From the NCBI GenBank assembly GCA_014529385.2, contig CM043962.1, positions 122,998,470-123,062,469 on the forward strand: a stretch of 64,000 bases of DNA, in the 5' to 3' direction. The notes beneath the pieces were generated by a model. That model ran no database searches and was not told the origin of the DNA. It saw only the letters and a program-made list of their open reading frames with translations. Shown piece by piece: positions 22,401-31,135 of this stretch (within the stretch, counting starts at the first letter, position 1; each line of letters opens with the position of its first letter). Origin of the DNA: Adiantum capillus-veneris. Taxonomy: Eukaryota > Streptophyta > Polypodiopsida > Polypodiales > Pteridaceae. Made by a program: the position numbers and the translations under genes.

Positions 22401-23536
22401 GGCACATGGCGCACTTTGTGCAAAACAAAAGTCATACCATCAGCAAAGGAAAACTGGACACTGCCAATACCTGCAATGTCACATGCATAGTTGTCTCCCA
22501 AATAAACAGTGCCCTGCACCTCACCTGAGTACTGTGTAAACCAATCCCTATGAGGTGTTACATGAAAGGAGGCACCTGAATCAAGAATCCAAGTATGCAT
22601 GTCCACATCAGAACCCATAGCAAGGGTATGTGCATCCACAGAAGAGGCATTGAGTACATCAGTGCTGCTGTCACTGTCACAACTACTAGCAACATTGATT
22701 TCCTCAATCAACACAGTGCTCTTCTTGGCATTTCCCTTGTCCTTTGCATCAGTTTCAGTGCCCTTGTTCTTCTCTTTCTTCCACTCATAGCATTCCCGTT
22801 TATAATGCCCTTTCTTTCCACAATGATGACACACAACATCTTTCCTACGAGATTTGCTGCGTGCCCTGTCCTTACTGTCAGATTTCTCCCTTTGTTGAGA
22901 CCTGCCTCTCAAGTGCAATGCATTAGAAGACCCACCTGTGGTGTTCTTCCTGTTCATCTCTTCCATCAAGAGAGAACTCTCTACATCTGCATACTTAAGT
23001 GACGCACTTGAGTTACTAAGAGCTGTCCGGAATACATCCCAACTCTCGGGCAATGTGCATAGCAGAAAAGTAGCTTTGAACTCCTCATCAATCGTGAATT
23101 TCAGCTCTGTCAGTTGGCTGAAAATAGAATTGAATTCATTGAGGTGCACTGACATGTGCGTGCCCTCCTTCATGCGGAGATCCATAAGCTTCTTAAGCCA
23201 ATACACTTTACTGGCAGCACTCTGCTGTGCATACAACTCGTCTAAACGCTTCCACATGCCCCATGCTGTCTGCTCATTCTCTACATTGAAGAGTAAATTG
23301 TCAGACACCGAAAGCATGATCGTGGAGCGAGCCAACTCGTCCACTTCTTCCCATTCTTCAACCTCCATATCAACCGGTTTCACACCCTGTAACTTAATAG
23401 GTTTCGCCTGTTTCTTCTGCAACATCACATTATAACATTGCTTCTTCCATATAGCAAAGTTATGGGCACCTTCAAGCTTGCGAATGTGCAACAAATTGCC
23501 ACTTTCACTGCTAGAAGCCATTCTGAGTGATTGCAA
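19421..23536 (-). CDS. Copia-1 gag-pol polyprotein, complete (1371 aa)
   Basis: A single reading frame encodes all copia functions in the order gag, protease, integrase, RT, RNase H. Residues 15-200 form a UBN2-type gag; CHHCGKKGHYKREC at 236-249 is the zinc knuckle; WILDSGASFHVT has the protease DSG at 319-321; the HHCC zinc finger spans about 448-482; integrase catalytic residues are Asp509 (HSDV), Asp571 (RSDNGGEY) and Glu607 (NGVAERLN). The RT has YVDD at 1053-1056 (20369-20380), and RNase H ends with ALSTTEAEY and TKHIEVKYHFIR. The ATG at residue 6 (MASSSE) is an equally likely start. No stop or shift is present, and the length is normal for copia. The protein would process itself and copy and insert the element cDNA. 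Confidence 0.95.
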   Translation of the reverse strand: MQSLRMASSSESGNLLHIRKLEGAHNFAIWKKQCYNVMLQKKQAKPIKLQGVKPVDMEVEEWEEVDELARSTIMLSVSDNLLFNVENEQTAWGMWKRLDELYAQQSAASKVYWLKKLMDLRMKEGTHMSVHLNEFNSIFSQLTELKFTIDEEFKATFLLCTLPESWDVFRTALSNSSASLKYADVESSLLMEEMNRKNTTGGSSNALHLRGRSQQREKSDSKDRARSKSRRKDVVCHHCGKKGHYKRECYEWKKEKNKGTETDAKDKGNAKKSTVLIEEINVASSCDSDSSTDVLNASSVDAHTLAMGSDVDMHTWILDSGASFHVTPHRDWFTQYSGEVQGTVYLGDNYACDIAGIGSVQFSFADGMTFVLHKVRHVPQLKKSLISTGQLDDAGYHTTFGDSKWKICKGARIVAKGCKSNTLHPLHVSSVRDHVVAVTEQPSVSLWHGRLGHMSKRGMETLSRCGYLPCLRYADFSHCEHCIYGKHSKTPHKRSLSLKSDRLDLVHSDVCEMPQLSLGGKKYFVSFIDDATRKVWVYPIRAKSDVLDTFKKFLAFVENQTDKKLRSLRSDNGGEYVSKAFIDFCATKDIKRELTAPFNPSQNGVAERLNRTIQEKVRSMLSHAALPHGFWTEAVQTAIHLINRSPSKALGGKVPEEVWSGKPPSYAHLRVFGCEAYVHIRSELRTKLEPKSHKCIFLGYGEDGEMGYRLWDPALRKIIRSNDVIFNENCMHKQPTKVEEVRRVVFREDVTYGQPRRPNVQQPLHAENGAENQPLAAENQPQQVAIDAPQVGEQVDAPRPPIVAMQPAEQPAVFDGLQAENPPVMDHWVRRSTQVTRPPDRYEPSLDYVMLTDCGEPSCYREAMQREDSKKWFKAMVSEMQSLEKNHTWDLVDLPKGHKALPCKWVYKTKVTSDASSKYKARLVAKGYKQKHGVDFDEIFSPVVKLATLRLVLGLVASEDMELKQMDVKTAFLHGDLLEMIYMMQPEGFVSKGQEKKVCRLLKSLYGLKQSPRAWYHKFDTFMRSQGYKRSNSDHCLYIKTASDGSLLLLILYVDDMLIAGKNVTELDALQQSLKNRFDMKDLGDANHILGMRISRDRPNRRLYLSQRDYVNKVLHRFHMDGGKALGTPLPPYVKLTAHDCPNTDDMRAEMAKIPYASAVGSLMYAMVATRPDIAFAVGVVSRYMSNPGKKHWEAVKCILRYLKDTKDLCICFGKSETSVHGFTDADFAGHPDCRKSTSGYVFTFTGGAVSWISRLQKCVALSTTEAEYVAATEACKEALWLMRLVEELGIKSPVPVLHCDSQSAIMLARNPVFHAKTKHIEVKYHFIRSVLDDKSITLVKVHTDDNLADLLTKSLPAERFAYCRQMKGVG

Positions 23537-24062
23537 ACACTGAAACCCTGTTTTGCCGACCTAAACACGCCCAAATGTGCGCAATCGGGCAAAAAACAGC
23601 TTGCTGTTACAGAAAAACAGCGAGCAAATTTCACGCGAAATCACCCCAAAACGGCGTACATTCACTGCCAAACCCTTACCAAAGGTTTCCACAAGGTGTA
23701 TACATCATTTGCTTGCTGAAATTCCCTGTTTTAGGGCAAAAATCAGACCTGTAAACACCTGTTTTGGTGAATTTTCAGAACCTCGTTGGTGGAAACACCT
23801 GTAAGATTGACCTGTGAGACTTGCCCTAATGAAATTGCATCAAATTGACCCCGAAATTGGTCAATTTCAGCAGAAATAGGCTGCTGTTCGCCAGTTTTTG
23901 AAACCCTAATTTTGGGGAAACTGTCACCGGAGGTCGATTCTACACGGTGAGAGGATCCCTTCGCGACACAGTTGATCGAAAACGGTTGAATATCCTTCCC
24001 GCAGCGAGCAAGAACAGAATTCTGATCTGTGTTGCGAAAATGGCTCTCTTGGAAACCCTAAA
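23537..24062 (-). other. Copia-1 leader
   Basis: The non-coding leader on the minus strand between PBS and polyprotein, about 525 bp. It has repeated short CTGTTTT/AAAACAG words and a telo-box-like AAACCCTAA near 24053-24061. No ORF is supported here. Confidence 0.6.
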
Positions 24063-24074
24063 GCTCTGATACCA
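24063..24074 (-). other. Primer-binding site of copia-1 (initiator tRNA-Met)
   Basis: Minus-strand TGGTATCAGAGC, two bases from the 5' LTR end. Confidence 0.95.
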
Positions 24075-24076
24075 TG

Positions 24077-24355
24077 TGTGGGGGAGCAGGAGAGAGAGCC
24101 CACTTGCTACTCTATGCAATGAGAGTGAAGGAGAAGAGGAGAGTGGCGCAGAAGAAGCACACGCAGAGAAAAATACGTGAGAGAGAGAGAACTCGTAGAA
24201 GTTTGGGAAAAGTCACGATAGTTACATTTTGGGCTTGACCTTTGAGTATATGAGTAAGTGACTAGGGGGCCATTCACACTCGGGCCCCCTCACTTATAAG
24301 TCTTTTAACTTATAAGTTAATAAGTACAAGGCACTTAGGCCTTTATTCCCTAACA
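24077..24355 (-). repeat. Copia-1 5' LTR
   Basis: 279 bp; it differs from the 3' LTR by one GA dinucleotide unit and one base (C/T near 24281). Confidence 0.93.
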
Positions 24356-24360
24356 ACCCT
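24356..24360. repeat. Target-site duplication of copia-1 (right)
   Basis: ACCCT, the partner of 19029-19033. Confidence 0.92.
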
Positions 24361-25107
24361 GAGTGCCAGGCTGTCGCTGTGGCCAGGCTGTCGTCGTCGA
24401 CCACGAACCTGCTGCCATCCCTCCTCTTCTGGAGCCCCAGTCTCGGAGGGTCTCTTTGCCTGTGGCTGCTGGCCAGCCCTTGCAGGCTAGGGCTAAGTCT
24501 GTGGTGTAGGTCGGGGCCTCCTCGAGGACAGGCCTTCGCAAGATGGCCCATTTGTCGACAAATGAAGCACTGGTTTGGGAGGCCCGAATACTCCACGCTC
24601 TGTCTAAACCAACCTCCACTCAACCGAGGAAGGAGGATGACCTTCGGGAGAGTGTGAGTGTCCCTAACCAGAACGCGAACTGAGGGAATGCCGGCCGCCT
24701 TGGCAGCTACTGAGGCTGCCGTGCAAGGTGTCTCCAGGACAGTCCCAATCACTGAGCCTATCCTGGACAAAAGTGGTAGGTACTCCCTCTGCAAACCAGA
24801 AAAGCAGACGGAGATGGGAATGTCTGCCTCCTCTACCAAAACATTTGAAGTAGGGTCAAAACCATGTCTCCACTGTCGAAACTCGAAAGTGGGCTTGAGC
24901 TGCTCGGATGGTCAAGGGGCTCATGGCGATGACCTTGGACACCATCTCGGAGGTCTTAAACTCGATCTGATAGTAGCCTCGTCCGAGGATCTGAACGTCC
25001 AAGATCTTGCCCACCTCTGCAAGAAGGCGGGCCTGGAGAAGGTCACGCAACTCTCCTCTGCTAGGTTTGGTGCCGAGAATCTTGCAGATGACAGAAGTCG
25101 CCTGCAA
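24361..25107 (-). pseudogene. LINE ORF1 N-terminal half with DUF4283-like domain and CCHC knuckle
   Basis: Minus strand. 24856-25107 encodes ILGRGYYQIEFKTSEMVSKV and PLTIRAAQAHFRVSTVETWF, resembling the DUF4283/RNA-binding part of plant L1 ORF1. 24361-24839 continues with IPISVCFSGLQREYLPLLSRIGS and the knuckle CFICRQMGHLAKAC (about 24520-24560). A frameshift between the blocks near 24845 disables it. Copia-1 inserted a little downstream of the knuckle. Confidence 0.78.
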
Positions 25108-25747
25108 GCGCTCTACCTCTGCGGCTAGGCTCGCTTGCTCTGTCGGTGAAAGAGCAAGTAGAATGGTGGGCTCAGCGGGGTCGGGCGAGGGGACTTAAGT
25201 GGAGTTCCTCTGTGGCGAAGCTTGAGCCTCCATTTGTGTGTGTGCTGCTGCGGAGAAGAGGCGAAGGAATGAAGACGAGGGGGGCAGCTCCCGCTGGACC
25301 AAACACGCCAAGGTTATTAGTGAGGCTCGACAAGCAGGAACGGCTAAAAACTGAAGATGCAGGCGGGCGGGGTAAGGAGCCAAAGGCTGTAGGCAGGTAG
25401 GCGGGCGAGCAAAAGGAAGGCAGGAGGATAGGGCAGCGGCGGGGGTGGCTGGACGGGCAGCGAGAAGCTGGCAGGGCGCTCGATAGCCCGCAGAGAGAGG
25501 GGGGGGGGGGGGGGGGGCGCAAACGGGTAGTGGGTTGGGTTGAGCGAAACGGGGGCAGCCAGGTGCCTGCGCGCAGGTGGCAGCAGGGAGTGCACGAGGG
25601 CCGGGGGGGGGGGGGGGGGGAACAGGCGACGGGCAGCGGGTTGGGTTGAGCGAAACGGAGGCAGCGAGGAGGGGAGGAGGGGGGGGGGGAGCAGCGATGG
25701 CGAGGTGGAAGGTGCGGGCAGCAGCAGCGAGCGAATTCAGATTCCGT
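25108..25747 (-). other. LINE 5' leader, GC-rich
   Basis: Very G-rich on plus, C-rich in LINE sense, with two G homopolymers and duplicated GGGTTGGGTTGAGCGAAAC words (about 25529 and 25640) indicating an internal tandem repeat of roughly 110 bp. Plant L1 promoters reside in such leaders. Open frames here are Pro/Arg/Ser-rich composition artefacts. Confidence 0.6.
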
Positions 25748-25760
25748 GTAAGTCAAATTT
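25748..25760. repeat. Target-site duplication of the LINE (5' side)
   Basis: GTAAGTCAAATTT, the partner of 6784-6796. The gag of element A resumes here. Confidence 0.9.
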
Positions 25761-26700
25761 CCCGAATGTATCGCAAAAACCCCGTTTCACATGACCCATC
25801 AATTCTTCAAAAGAATTCAACTTCTGTTCCAAGCAGAAGTCTTGGATCTCTGTAGGAAGTCCGCAGCAAAACCGCTCAATCTGTTCCTTAAACAAGACCT
25901 TCGTAAATGAGAGGCTGGTAGAAAAGAGTTCCAAAATCTCTCGCAATAAGCGTCCAAAGAATCTCCCCTGGTCATTTGAAGATAATTCCAAGCAGTTCGT
26001 ATATCTCTTTCGTACTCCCGAGTCAGCCAAGAAGAAATAGAAAGCCTTTCAACCATTTAACCGGAGCTTCCTTTCTCAGTAGAAGAGTGAACCACCATGT
26101 TTGAGCATCTCGGAAAGGATTCAAATTGAGTGTCTACCTTCTTTAAGTTCTTTTACTTTCTTGCTTTTATCTTCGAGGAAGTCATACTGGTTGGTTTTTA
26201 GAAATGCTTCTTCTTTGCATAAAATCTGTGATCGTCTGAGTCCGAACTGTCTGAGGATGACTCCTTTGTAGAACTGTCAGAAACTGGGCGAAAACTAGGC
26301 TTCTTTGCCTTCTTCTTGCCCTTTCCGAAGCTTTGCTTTTTGCTTCGCTTGTCCATGTCTTTCTGTGAGTACAGGTTCTGCTTTTTTGCACTCGTATGCC
26401 TTTTCAGCTTACTCCCTACGTGAGAGGAGAAGCAATGGCCATACACCGTCTCGAGTAAATCTTATCAATCCGGTAATTCTAATCTTTGGTCCTTGGAGCA
26501 CTTAATCAATCTGTTCACACATATGCCAATCTGCATTTTGTACTCCTTTTCTTGTAAACTTGTCCGAAAAAAAAATTGCCCAAATCTTCATTCTTATCTT
26601 CAGTTCCCGCACCGGATCTTCAACTTTTCTTTGCCTTCCCATTGAGAGGTGTCGTCTCTGTCAGATTCTTCACCAGAACCCATGTGTAATTTGGGATTTT
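25761..26700 (-). pseudogene. Gypsy A gag, N-terminal and core part (broken)
   Basis: Minus strand. SWLTREYERDIRTAWNYLQ, AYCERFWNSFLPASH and QIERFCCGLPTEIQDFCLEQ (25800-26050) match the gag core of element B. Upstream at 26182-26446 lies a Lys/Ser-rich block with KKKAKKPSFRPVSDSS. Several frames are needed. Confidence 0.78.
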
Positions 26701-26874
26701 TAATGGCTGTATGCTTTGTAAGACAGAGCGATGAAGACGGGAGCGCGTCCGATGTGCGATGTATGAAGGGTTGGAGTGGCTAATAAGTCCGGGGTCGGGG
26801 GCCGAAGATTCTTTCCCAAAGCTGTGTGCGTTGTAAAAGGGATCGGATCCTCTGTAGAAGAAGAATCTTTCTGC
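26701..26874 (-). other. Gypsy A leader / gag N-terminal remnant
   Basis: Decayed sequence between gag and PBS, alignable only loosely with 13400-13556 of element B. No open frame is supported. Confidence 0.4.
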
Positions 26875-26886
26875 GCTCTGATACCA
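26875..26886 (-). other. Primer-binding site of gypsy A (initiator tRNA-Met)
   Basis: Minus-strand TGGTATCAGAGC, one base from the 5' LTR end at 26888. Confidence 0.92.
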
Positions 26887-26887
26887 C

Positions 26888-27374
26888 TGTAATAAACTTG
26901 GACACTCCAAGTCAAGATTCTACCGCGACACAACAGACATTCACTTCAAAACGTTCACAAATTTACACGATGCGACACAGCTTGGCGGAGTTCCGTCCCA
27001 AGAGGTATTGGCCCCAAAGACTGGCGCCCCTTTCAGTATTTCTTTTTATATTAATCTTTGAGCAAAGTACAACTCCCGCGGGTGCTCGCTCTCAGACTCT
27101 GCGTCTAGATGCTCAGCAGAGGGAGCCCCCTTGGGTTTCTTATAAAGGTTACATGGGATGCTAAAAGCAGAGCCCCCAAAAGCTTCAAAATCAAAAGCTT
27201 CTTTTAAAAAGTTCTTAAAATAAAGCAATGCCCAAAAAGCTTTATTTTCAGCTTGCGTAGTACTTTGTTGCTTTATTTCCGTACAACATTCAATGCAAAA
27301 AGCGGGGTCTGTACGGCCTGCCACGTCAGCACAATTCTCGGATTTTAGAACAGTGCACCACATCAGCAGTTTCA
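26888..27374 (-). repeat. Gypsy A 5' LTR
   Basis: Starts TGTAATAAACTTGGACACTC on plus, matching the B LTR start, and carries the conserved block at 27010-27048. The distal end is placed at about 27374 (TTTCA) by alignment with the B LTR terminus and is uncertain by some 10 bp. Confidence 0.75.
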
Positions 27375-27949
27375 ACGCGTTTTCCGGGATTGGCTGCCAG
27401 AGAGGGAGAGTGTGTGTATCTCATAGTCTCATGGGGACGTGACGGGTCTCGGGGACGGGGACATGCCAAAACAGGGGACGGGGGACTGGCCAGGGGACGC
27501 GCATAAAAAAAAACTTGTTCATTCCACCATGCCTAGGTGAAGTTGGGGGAGGAAGGGGATTGAGAAGCCATGGTGGGGCAGAAGGGAGGAGAAGGAGAAG
27601 GGCTTAGAGAAGCTCTGGATCCATCTTGAGATGCCATAGAGATTAGAGAAAAATTAAAATGGAAGTTCGGAGATCCAGAGAGGAGGAGAGAGGGGTAGGC
27701 TTCAAGGCTTCAAATCTTGACTTCAAGAGGAGGAGAGATGGGAAAGAGAGGGGAAGGGGAGACTCGAGAGGGGAGGGCAAGGCTCAAGGCTCAAGAGTCA
27801 AGCTTGAAGCCCTTGGGTATGTAGTATGTAGTACGAGGCCTTAGCAAGTTAGCTTGAAAATGTGTCCTCCTTGGGCCTATTATATAGAAAGACCCCCCTA
27901 GTGAAACGGCCGCAAAACGGCTCCGTTTTTTACTTATATCTCCTAGTTT
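27375..27949. other. Intergenic stretch, GGGGACG-rich, possible decayed hAT-type fragment
   Basis: No gene. It begins with CATAGTCTCATGGGGACG near 27422 and has several GGGGACG repeats to about 27510, reminiscent of the CATAGTAACAGGGGACG terminus of the MITE at 40563. It then contains a purine-rich GAGGAG tract (27540-27790) and GAAACGG/AAAACGG words near 27900. A second terminus and a target duplication could not be identified. The short ORF at 27659-27844 is a by-product of the purine tract. Confidence 0.4.
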
Positions 27950-28128
27950 CCACCCTTAGAGACATTACTTTTGCATATCAGATTGAGAAGTACACTGTGT
28001 GTTTACCTTTTCGTTGCGGGATTACGACATAGGAAAGGTAGCTTCAAATATGCGTGAACTTATGTCACGTGCAAGAGTGGATTATCACATCATGAAGAAA
28101 GAGCTAATCTCTACAGACATTGCTATGA
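27950..28128 (+). pseudogene. Gypsy I gag remnant, left part
   Basis: Plus-strand words YQIEKYTVCLP followed, one frame over, by NMRELMSRARVDYHIMKKEL match the region of gypsy gag just before the zinc knuckle (compare QIEKYCCGLP in element D). Element H is inserted directly after it, and the same frame continues at 41043 (TSQKGNQNSQ), which identifies one older element I. Confidence 0.7.
28124..28128. repeat. Target-site duplication of gypsy H (left)
   Basis: TATGA, repeated at 41038-41042. Confidence 0.82.
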
Positions 28129-28757
28129 TGTCACAAACTGTTGATGTGTCAAGCACTAAAGACCCGGTGGGTTAGGGTTTCCAAGACCTAACCCAAGCCA
28201 AATAATCCTATCCCAAGGGTTAGGATTAATAATCCTAACCCCATCAACTACCTATAGGACCCTGCCCGATGGGGCCTTAAATACTCACACAAACAAATTG
28301 CATAGACAAGCTAATGACATGGCACACTGTACGGAACCGCCATAAATCACGTTGACTGGCTGATGATGTGGCAGTTGTACAGACTTCCCCGTTTTACGTT
28401 GCTGATGTGGTAGGTTGTATAGAATTTCGCGAATTCTGTTGGCAGCTTTTGGACCAGATGCTTTTGGGACTTGAAGCTTTTCATGTAAACTGTTTTTCAT
28501 GGCCAAGGCTCATTCGTTGGCATGCTCCTGTGTGGAGATTCAGAGCAGAGAGTACCTTGTATTGAGTTGAAACAATATAAAGACATACTGAAAGGGACGC
28601 TGAGGTCTGGGGCGAGTGCTCTCTTGGGGTAGAACTACGTCAATCCACGTCTTGTGTGTCGTGCATCTCTTTCAATTCAGTTGTCTTTCAGTTCAATTGT
28701 TTTGAAGGGTCTAAAGTCTATTCTTTTCTGTTGGCTTGTGGTACCCCTCTCGTTATT
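28129..28757 (+). repeat. Gypsy H 5' LTR (deleted form)
   Basis: Starts TGTCACAAACTG like the 3' LTR at 30237. Compared with that copy it lacks about 100 bp near 28190 and about 240 bp between two GTTTTGAAG words (28698-28706). The 3' boundary is placed by comparison with the 3' LTR end; no clear PBS is recognisable after it. Confidence 0.75.
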
Positions 28758-29320
28758 GTTCTGAAAGCATACCGGTCGTCTGAAGAGCAGATAGAGCAAG
28801 ATGGCTTGTCCAAATTTCACAAGACATTTTTCTCGCTTTTCGGGCGAGAGAGATTCAAGGAAAGCTTTACAATTTCTGAAGTATTTCTATGCCATGGGGA
28901 ATTACTTAGAAGACTCAAAGATTTTTTGAGCCATTGCTTTTCTCAAAGACATTGCCATACAGTGGTGGATGTTTATAGCTGGCAAGCCGCACACTCCAAG
29001 GACTTGGCAAGCTTTCAAGAAAAGTTTTACCCGAAGCTACATGCCATTTGACATCGTTCTTTGAAGTGCAGCTTCTGGTAGAGTGGGTATCCTAAAATGC
29101 TTGCCACGAAAATCCTAGCAGATTACAACTTGAAATTTCTCAACATCTCTCATCAGGTGTCTCTTCTCGAAACCATGACCTTGGAGGCCCAATGCGATTT
29201 CTATATCATTGGACGACCATCGCCGCTACGGGCACACTTTATGTCCAAGCGAGTTTCGACTATTCAAGAGCCTATGGAGCATGCTACGGTCGGCTACAAC
29301 CTTTTGGAAGCAACCTAACC
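28758..29320 (+). pseudogene. Gypsy H gag remnant
   Basis: One frame reads FLKDIAIQWWMFIAGKPH then PRTWQAFKKSFTRSYMP (about 28940-29050), equivalent to the FLKDNALTWW...W..FKQMF block of the D gag. 29097-29318 keeps another stretch with FMSKRVSTIQEPMEHATV, the helix before the knuckle. Frameshifted and without a knuckle. Confidence 0.72.
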
Positions 29321-30223
29321 CTAATTTTGATGCAAGTCACAGGATGGAAAGCTAGTTGTCTTTTCAAGCTCGATTGACACCGAGAATGCTTTTCAAGTTG
29401 ATTGCGACACTACTTGACTTTTGTTTGGGAATTTGTTTGAGAACTCTCTTTGGAATTTGTTTGAATCGGATGGTATCTGTTTTAAACCTGTCTTGGTGCC
29501 GATTTGAGAATGGTTCGACTCTGGTTTTAATATTGGTTTCAATGATTGGTGATTTACTGTTGGGTGGAGTATTGAAGAGAAGAATTGATGTTTGATACTG
29601 CCTGAACCTCGGAACAATGGGTGTATGGGGACTGTTTCGTTGTATGCTGGAAAACCTCGAAACGATGCAGACTGGGTGTTTAGGGAGCGTTTTGTTATAT
29701 GCTAGAAAACCTCTAAACGACGCAGACTGTGTGTCTGGAGAGTTTGTTGTATGCTTGAAACCTCTAAGCGACGCAGACTGAGGTCTAGGGAGCGTTTGGT
29801 TGTATCAGTCCTTTGAGCTCATGGCTTGGACCTTTTTAGGTTATTTGCGGCGGGGGGGAGGGGGACGAAGTAGTCGTTGAGTAGCTTCATGCCGAAGACC
29901 ATCTGTTTGGGAGGAGTGCTCAGCGGCACTGTTCGTTGTGTCTTGTAACATGGATATGTGAGCATTTGTGTTGCATTGATGTGCCAACCTGTGAATATTC
30001 CTAATTGGATGAGATTGCTTGGGTATGTAATTTTAGTGCATCGAGACACGCGTTCAAGTTCAACGCAATTTGGATGTGATGGCTAATTTTGCTATGTTGG
30101 AATATTAAGAGCTTTGATATCGAATGAGAAAACTAAATGTCCCTCGGAATGACCTTTGGATATTTTTGAGCTAACTTAGTTGTTTTGCAGGTATACTGTT
30201 ATTGCGGACGATTACCCTTCTTT
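29321..30223 (+). other. Gypsy H 3' non-coding region
   Basis: No coding sequence is recognised. Apart from the minisatellite at 29627-29806 it has a G-rich run near 29850 and otherwise unremarkable sequence up to the polypurine tract. Pol genes are absent. Confidence 0.55.
29627..29806 (+). repeat. Minisatellite, about 54-bp unit, 3.4 copies
   Basis: Units 29627-29682, 29683-29736 and 29737-29787 plus a partial unit share GTTGTATGCT..GAAA-CCTC.AA.CGA.GCAGACTG. Such arrays between gag/pol and the polypurine tract are common in plant gypsy elements. Confidence 0.8.
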
Positions 30224-30236
30224 CAAAAAGGGGGGA
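30224..30236 (+). other. Polypurine tract of gypsy H
   Basis: AAAAAGGGGGGA immediately before the 3' LTR start TGTCACAAACTG. Confidence 0.85.
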
Positions 30237-31135
30237 TGTCACAAACTGCTGAGGTGTCAAGCCACTAAAGACCTGGTGGGTTAGGGTTTCCTAGACCTAA
30301 TCCAGCCAACTTGGAGATCCCGATCAAGGGGCCTAAACCCTAGAAGAAGCAACAACAGAAAAAGAAGTCTCTACCAACTTATCGATCCTCGTCGAGTGGC
30401 CCAAATAAAACGATGGGTTAGGATGAATAATTCTAACCCTAGCAACTTATAGGACCCCGTTCGATGGGGCCTAAAATAAAGCAGACTCACACATTAACAA
30501 ATTGCGTAGATGGGCTAATGACGTGGCATATTGTACGGAACCGCCATAAATCACACTGACCTGTTGATGATGTGGCAGTTGTATGGACGTCTGCGTTGTA
30601 TGCTGTTGATGTGGCAAGCTACACGGAGTTGCGTGAATTGTGCTGGCAAATTTTGGGGGCTAGCTTTTGGACCAGATGCTTTTGGGACTTGAAGCTTCTC
30701 ATGCAAATTTCTTTTCATGGCCAAGGGGCCTTTAAATATGTGCCAAGGGCTCATTCTTTGGTGCTCCCGTGTGGAGATGCAGAGCAAAGAGTACCGGCGT
30801 TATACTGAGTTGAAGCAATATAAAGAAATACCAAAAGGGACGCCAGGGTTTGGGGCCAGTGCTTTCTTGGGGTGGAACTACACCACTCCCCGTCTTGTGT
30901 GTCGTGCATTTCTTCCAGTTTAGTTGTTTTGAAGTTGAGTACTTGTTTTAAGTTTTAGCCAAGTAAGCTACGTCAACTTCTTTTGTGCATGCCTTTTCTA
31001 AAAATATTTTTAAGTTAATAAAGTTTTGTTTTGTAGCAAATAAAGTGATTTAGTTTTTCTTTTCCCTTTTCTTGTGTCCCTTGCTTTTTTAGTTTTATGA
31101 GTGCTTTATCCCCTCTTATAATTCGTGAGTTCAGA
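30237..31135 (+). repeat. Gypsy H 3' LTR, part 1
   Basis: Begins TGTCACAAACTGCTGAGG and continues to the LARD-2 insertion; the last 99 bp are at 40939-41037. Confidence 0.8.
31131..31135. repeat. Target-site duplication of LARD-2 (left)
   Basis: TCAGA, repeated at 40934-40938. Confidence 0.92.

Larger units (their letters stand above)
19034..24355 (-). mobile_element. Copia-1: intact, young Ty1/copia retrotransposon
   Basis: Minus strand: 5' LTR 24077-24355, PBS 24063-24074, leader, a single uninterrupted polyprotein (19421-23536), duplicated polypurine tract (19311-19370) and 3' LTR 19034-19310. The TSD is ACCCT. The two LTRs differ by one substitution and one 2-bp GA indel in about 278 bp, so insertion was recent. 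All expected domains and catalytic residues are present, making this the only element in the window with a complete coding set. It sits in the LINE ORF1. Confidence 0.95.
6797..25747 (-). mobile_element. L1-type LINE, nearly full length, split by three later insertions
   Basis: Minus strand. The 5' GC-rich leader is at 25108-25747. ORF1 has a DUF4283-like domain and CCHC knuckle at 24361-25107 and continues at 18181-19033. ORF2 has an endonuclease at 17066-18103, reverse transcriptase at 14094-16696 and a zf-RVT C-terminus at 6935-7655, and the element ends in A11. Its own sequence totals about 6.8 kb once gypsy B, the MITE and copia-1 are subtracted. A 13-bp duplication at both ends shows that a complete copy was inserted into the gag of element A. 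Frameshifts show it is now inactive. Confidence 0.9.
1..27374 (-). mobile_element. Gypsy element A (chromovirus), old, nested host of other insertions
   Basis: This is a degenerate Ty3/gypsy LTR retrotransposon read on the minus strand. Its 5' LTR is at 26888-27374, gag is in two blocks (25761-26700 and about 6380-6783), protease-RT is at about 5138-6380, and integrase C-terminus plus chromodomain is at 328-983. The 3' LTR lies beyond the left edge. It is interrupted by LARD-1 (985-5132) and by the LINE (6797-25747). Compared with element B it lacks about 1.2 kb between RT and integrase: the reading goes from the RT thumb region near 5165 straight into integrase at 5138-5160. It belongs to the same family as B, since the gag, RT, chromodomain and 3' non-coding region align throughout. 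It is the oldest identifiable insertion in this half. Confidence 0.85.

Noticed and set aside
25172-25756. 194-aa Pro/Ser-rich minus-strand ORF
   Set aside because: Lies in the GC-rich LINE leader with G homopolymers; openness is a composition effect and there is no homology to ORF1.
27659-27844. 61-aa Arg/Glu-rich ORF
   Set aside because: By-product of a purine-rich GAGGAG tract without motif or context.
29617-29806. Direct repeats as a possible CRISPR array
   Set aside because: Units are contiguous and about 54 bp long without unique spacers; plant nuclear context. It is a minisatellite inside gypsy H.
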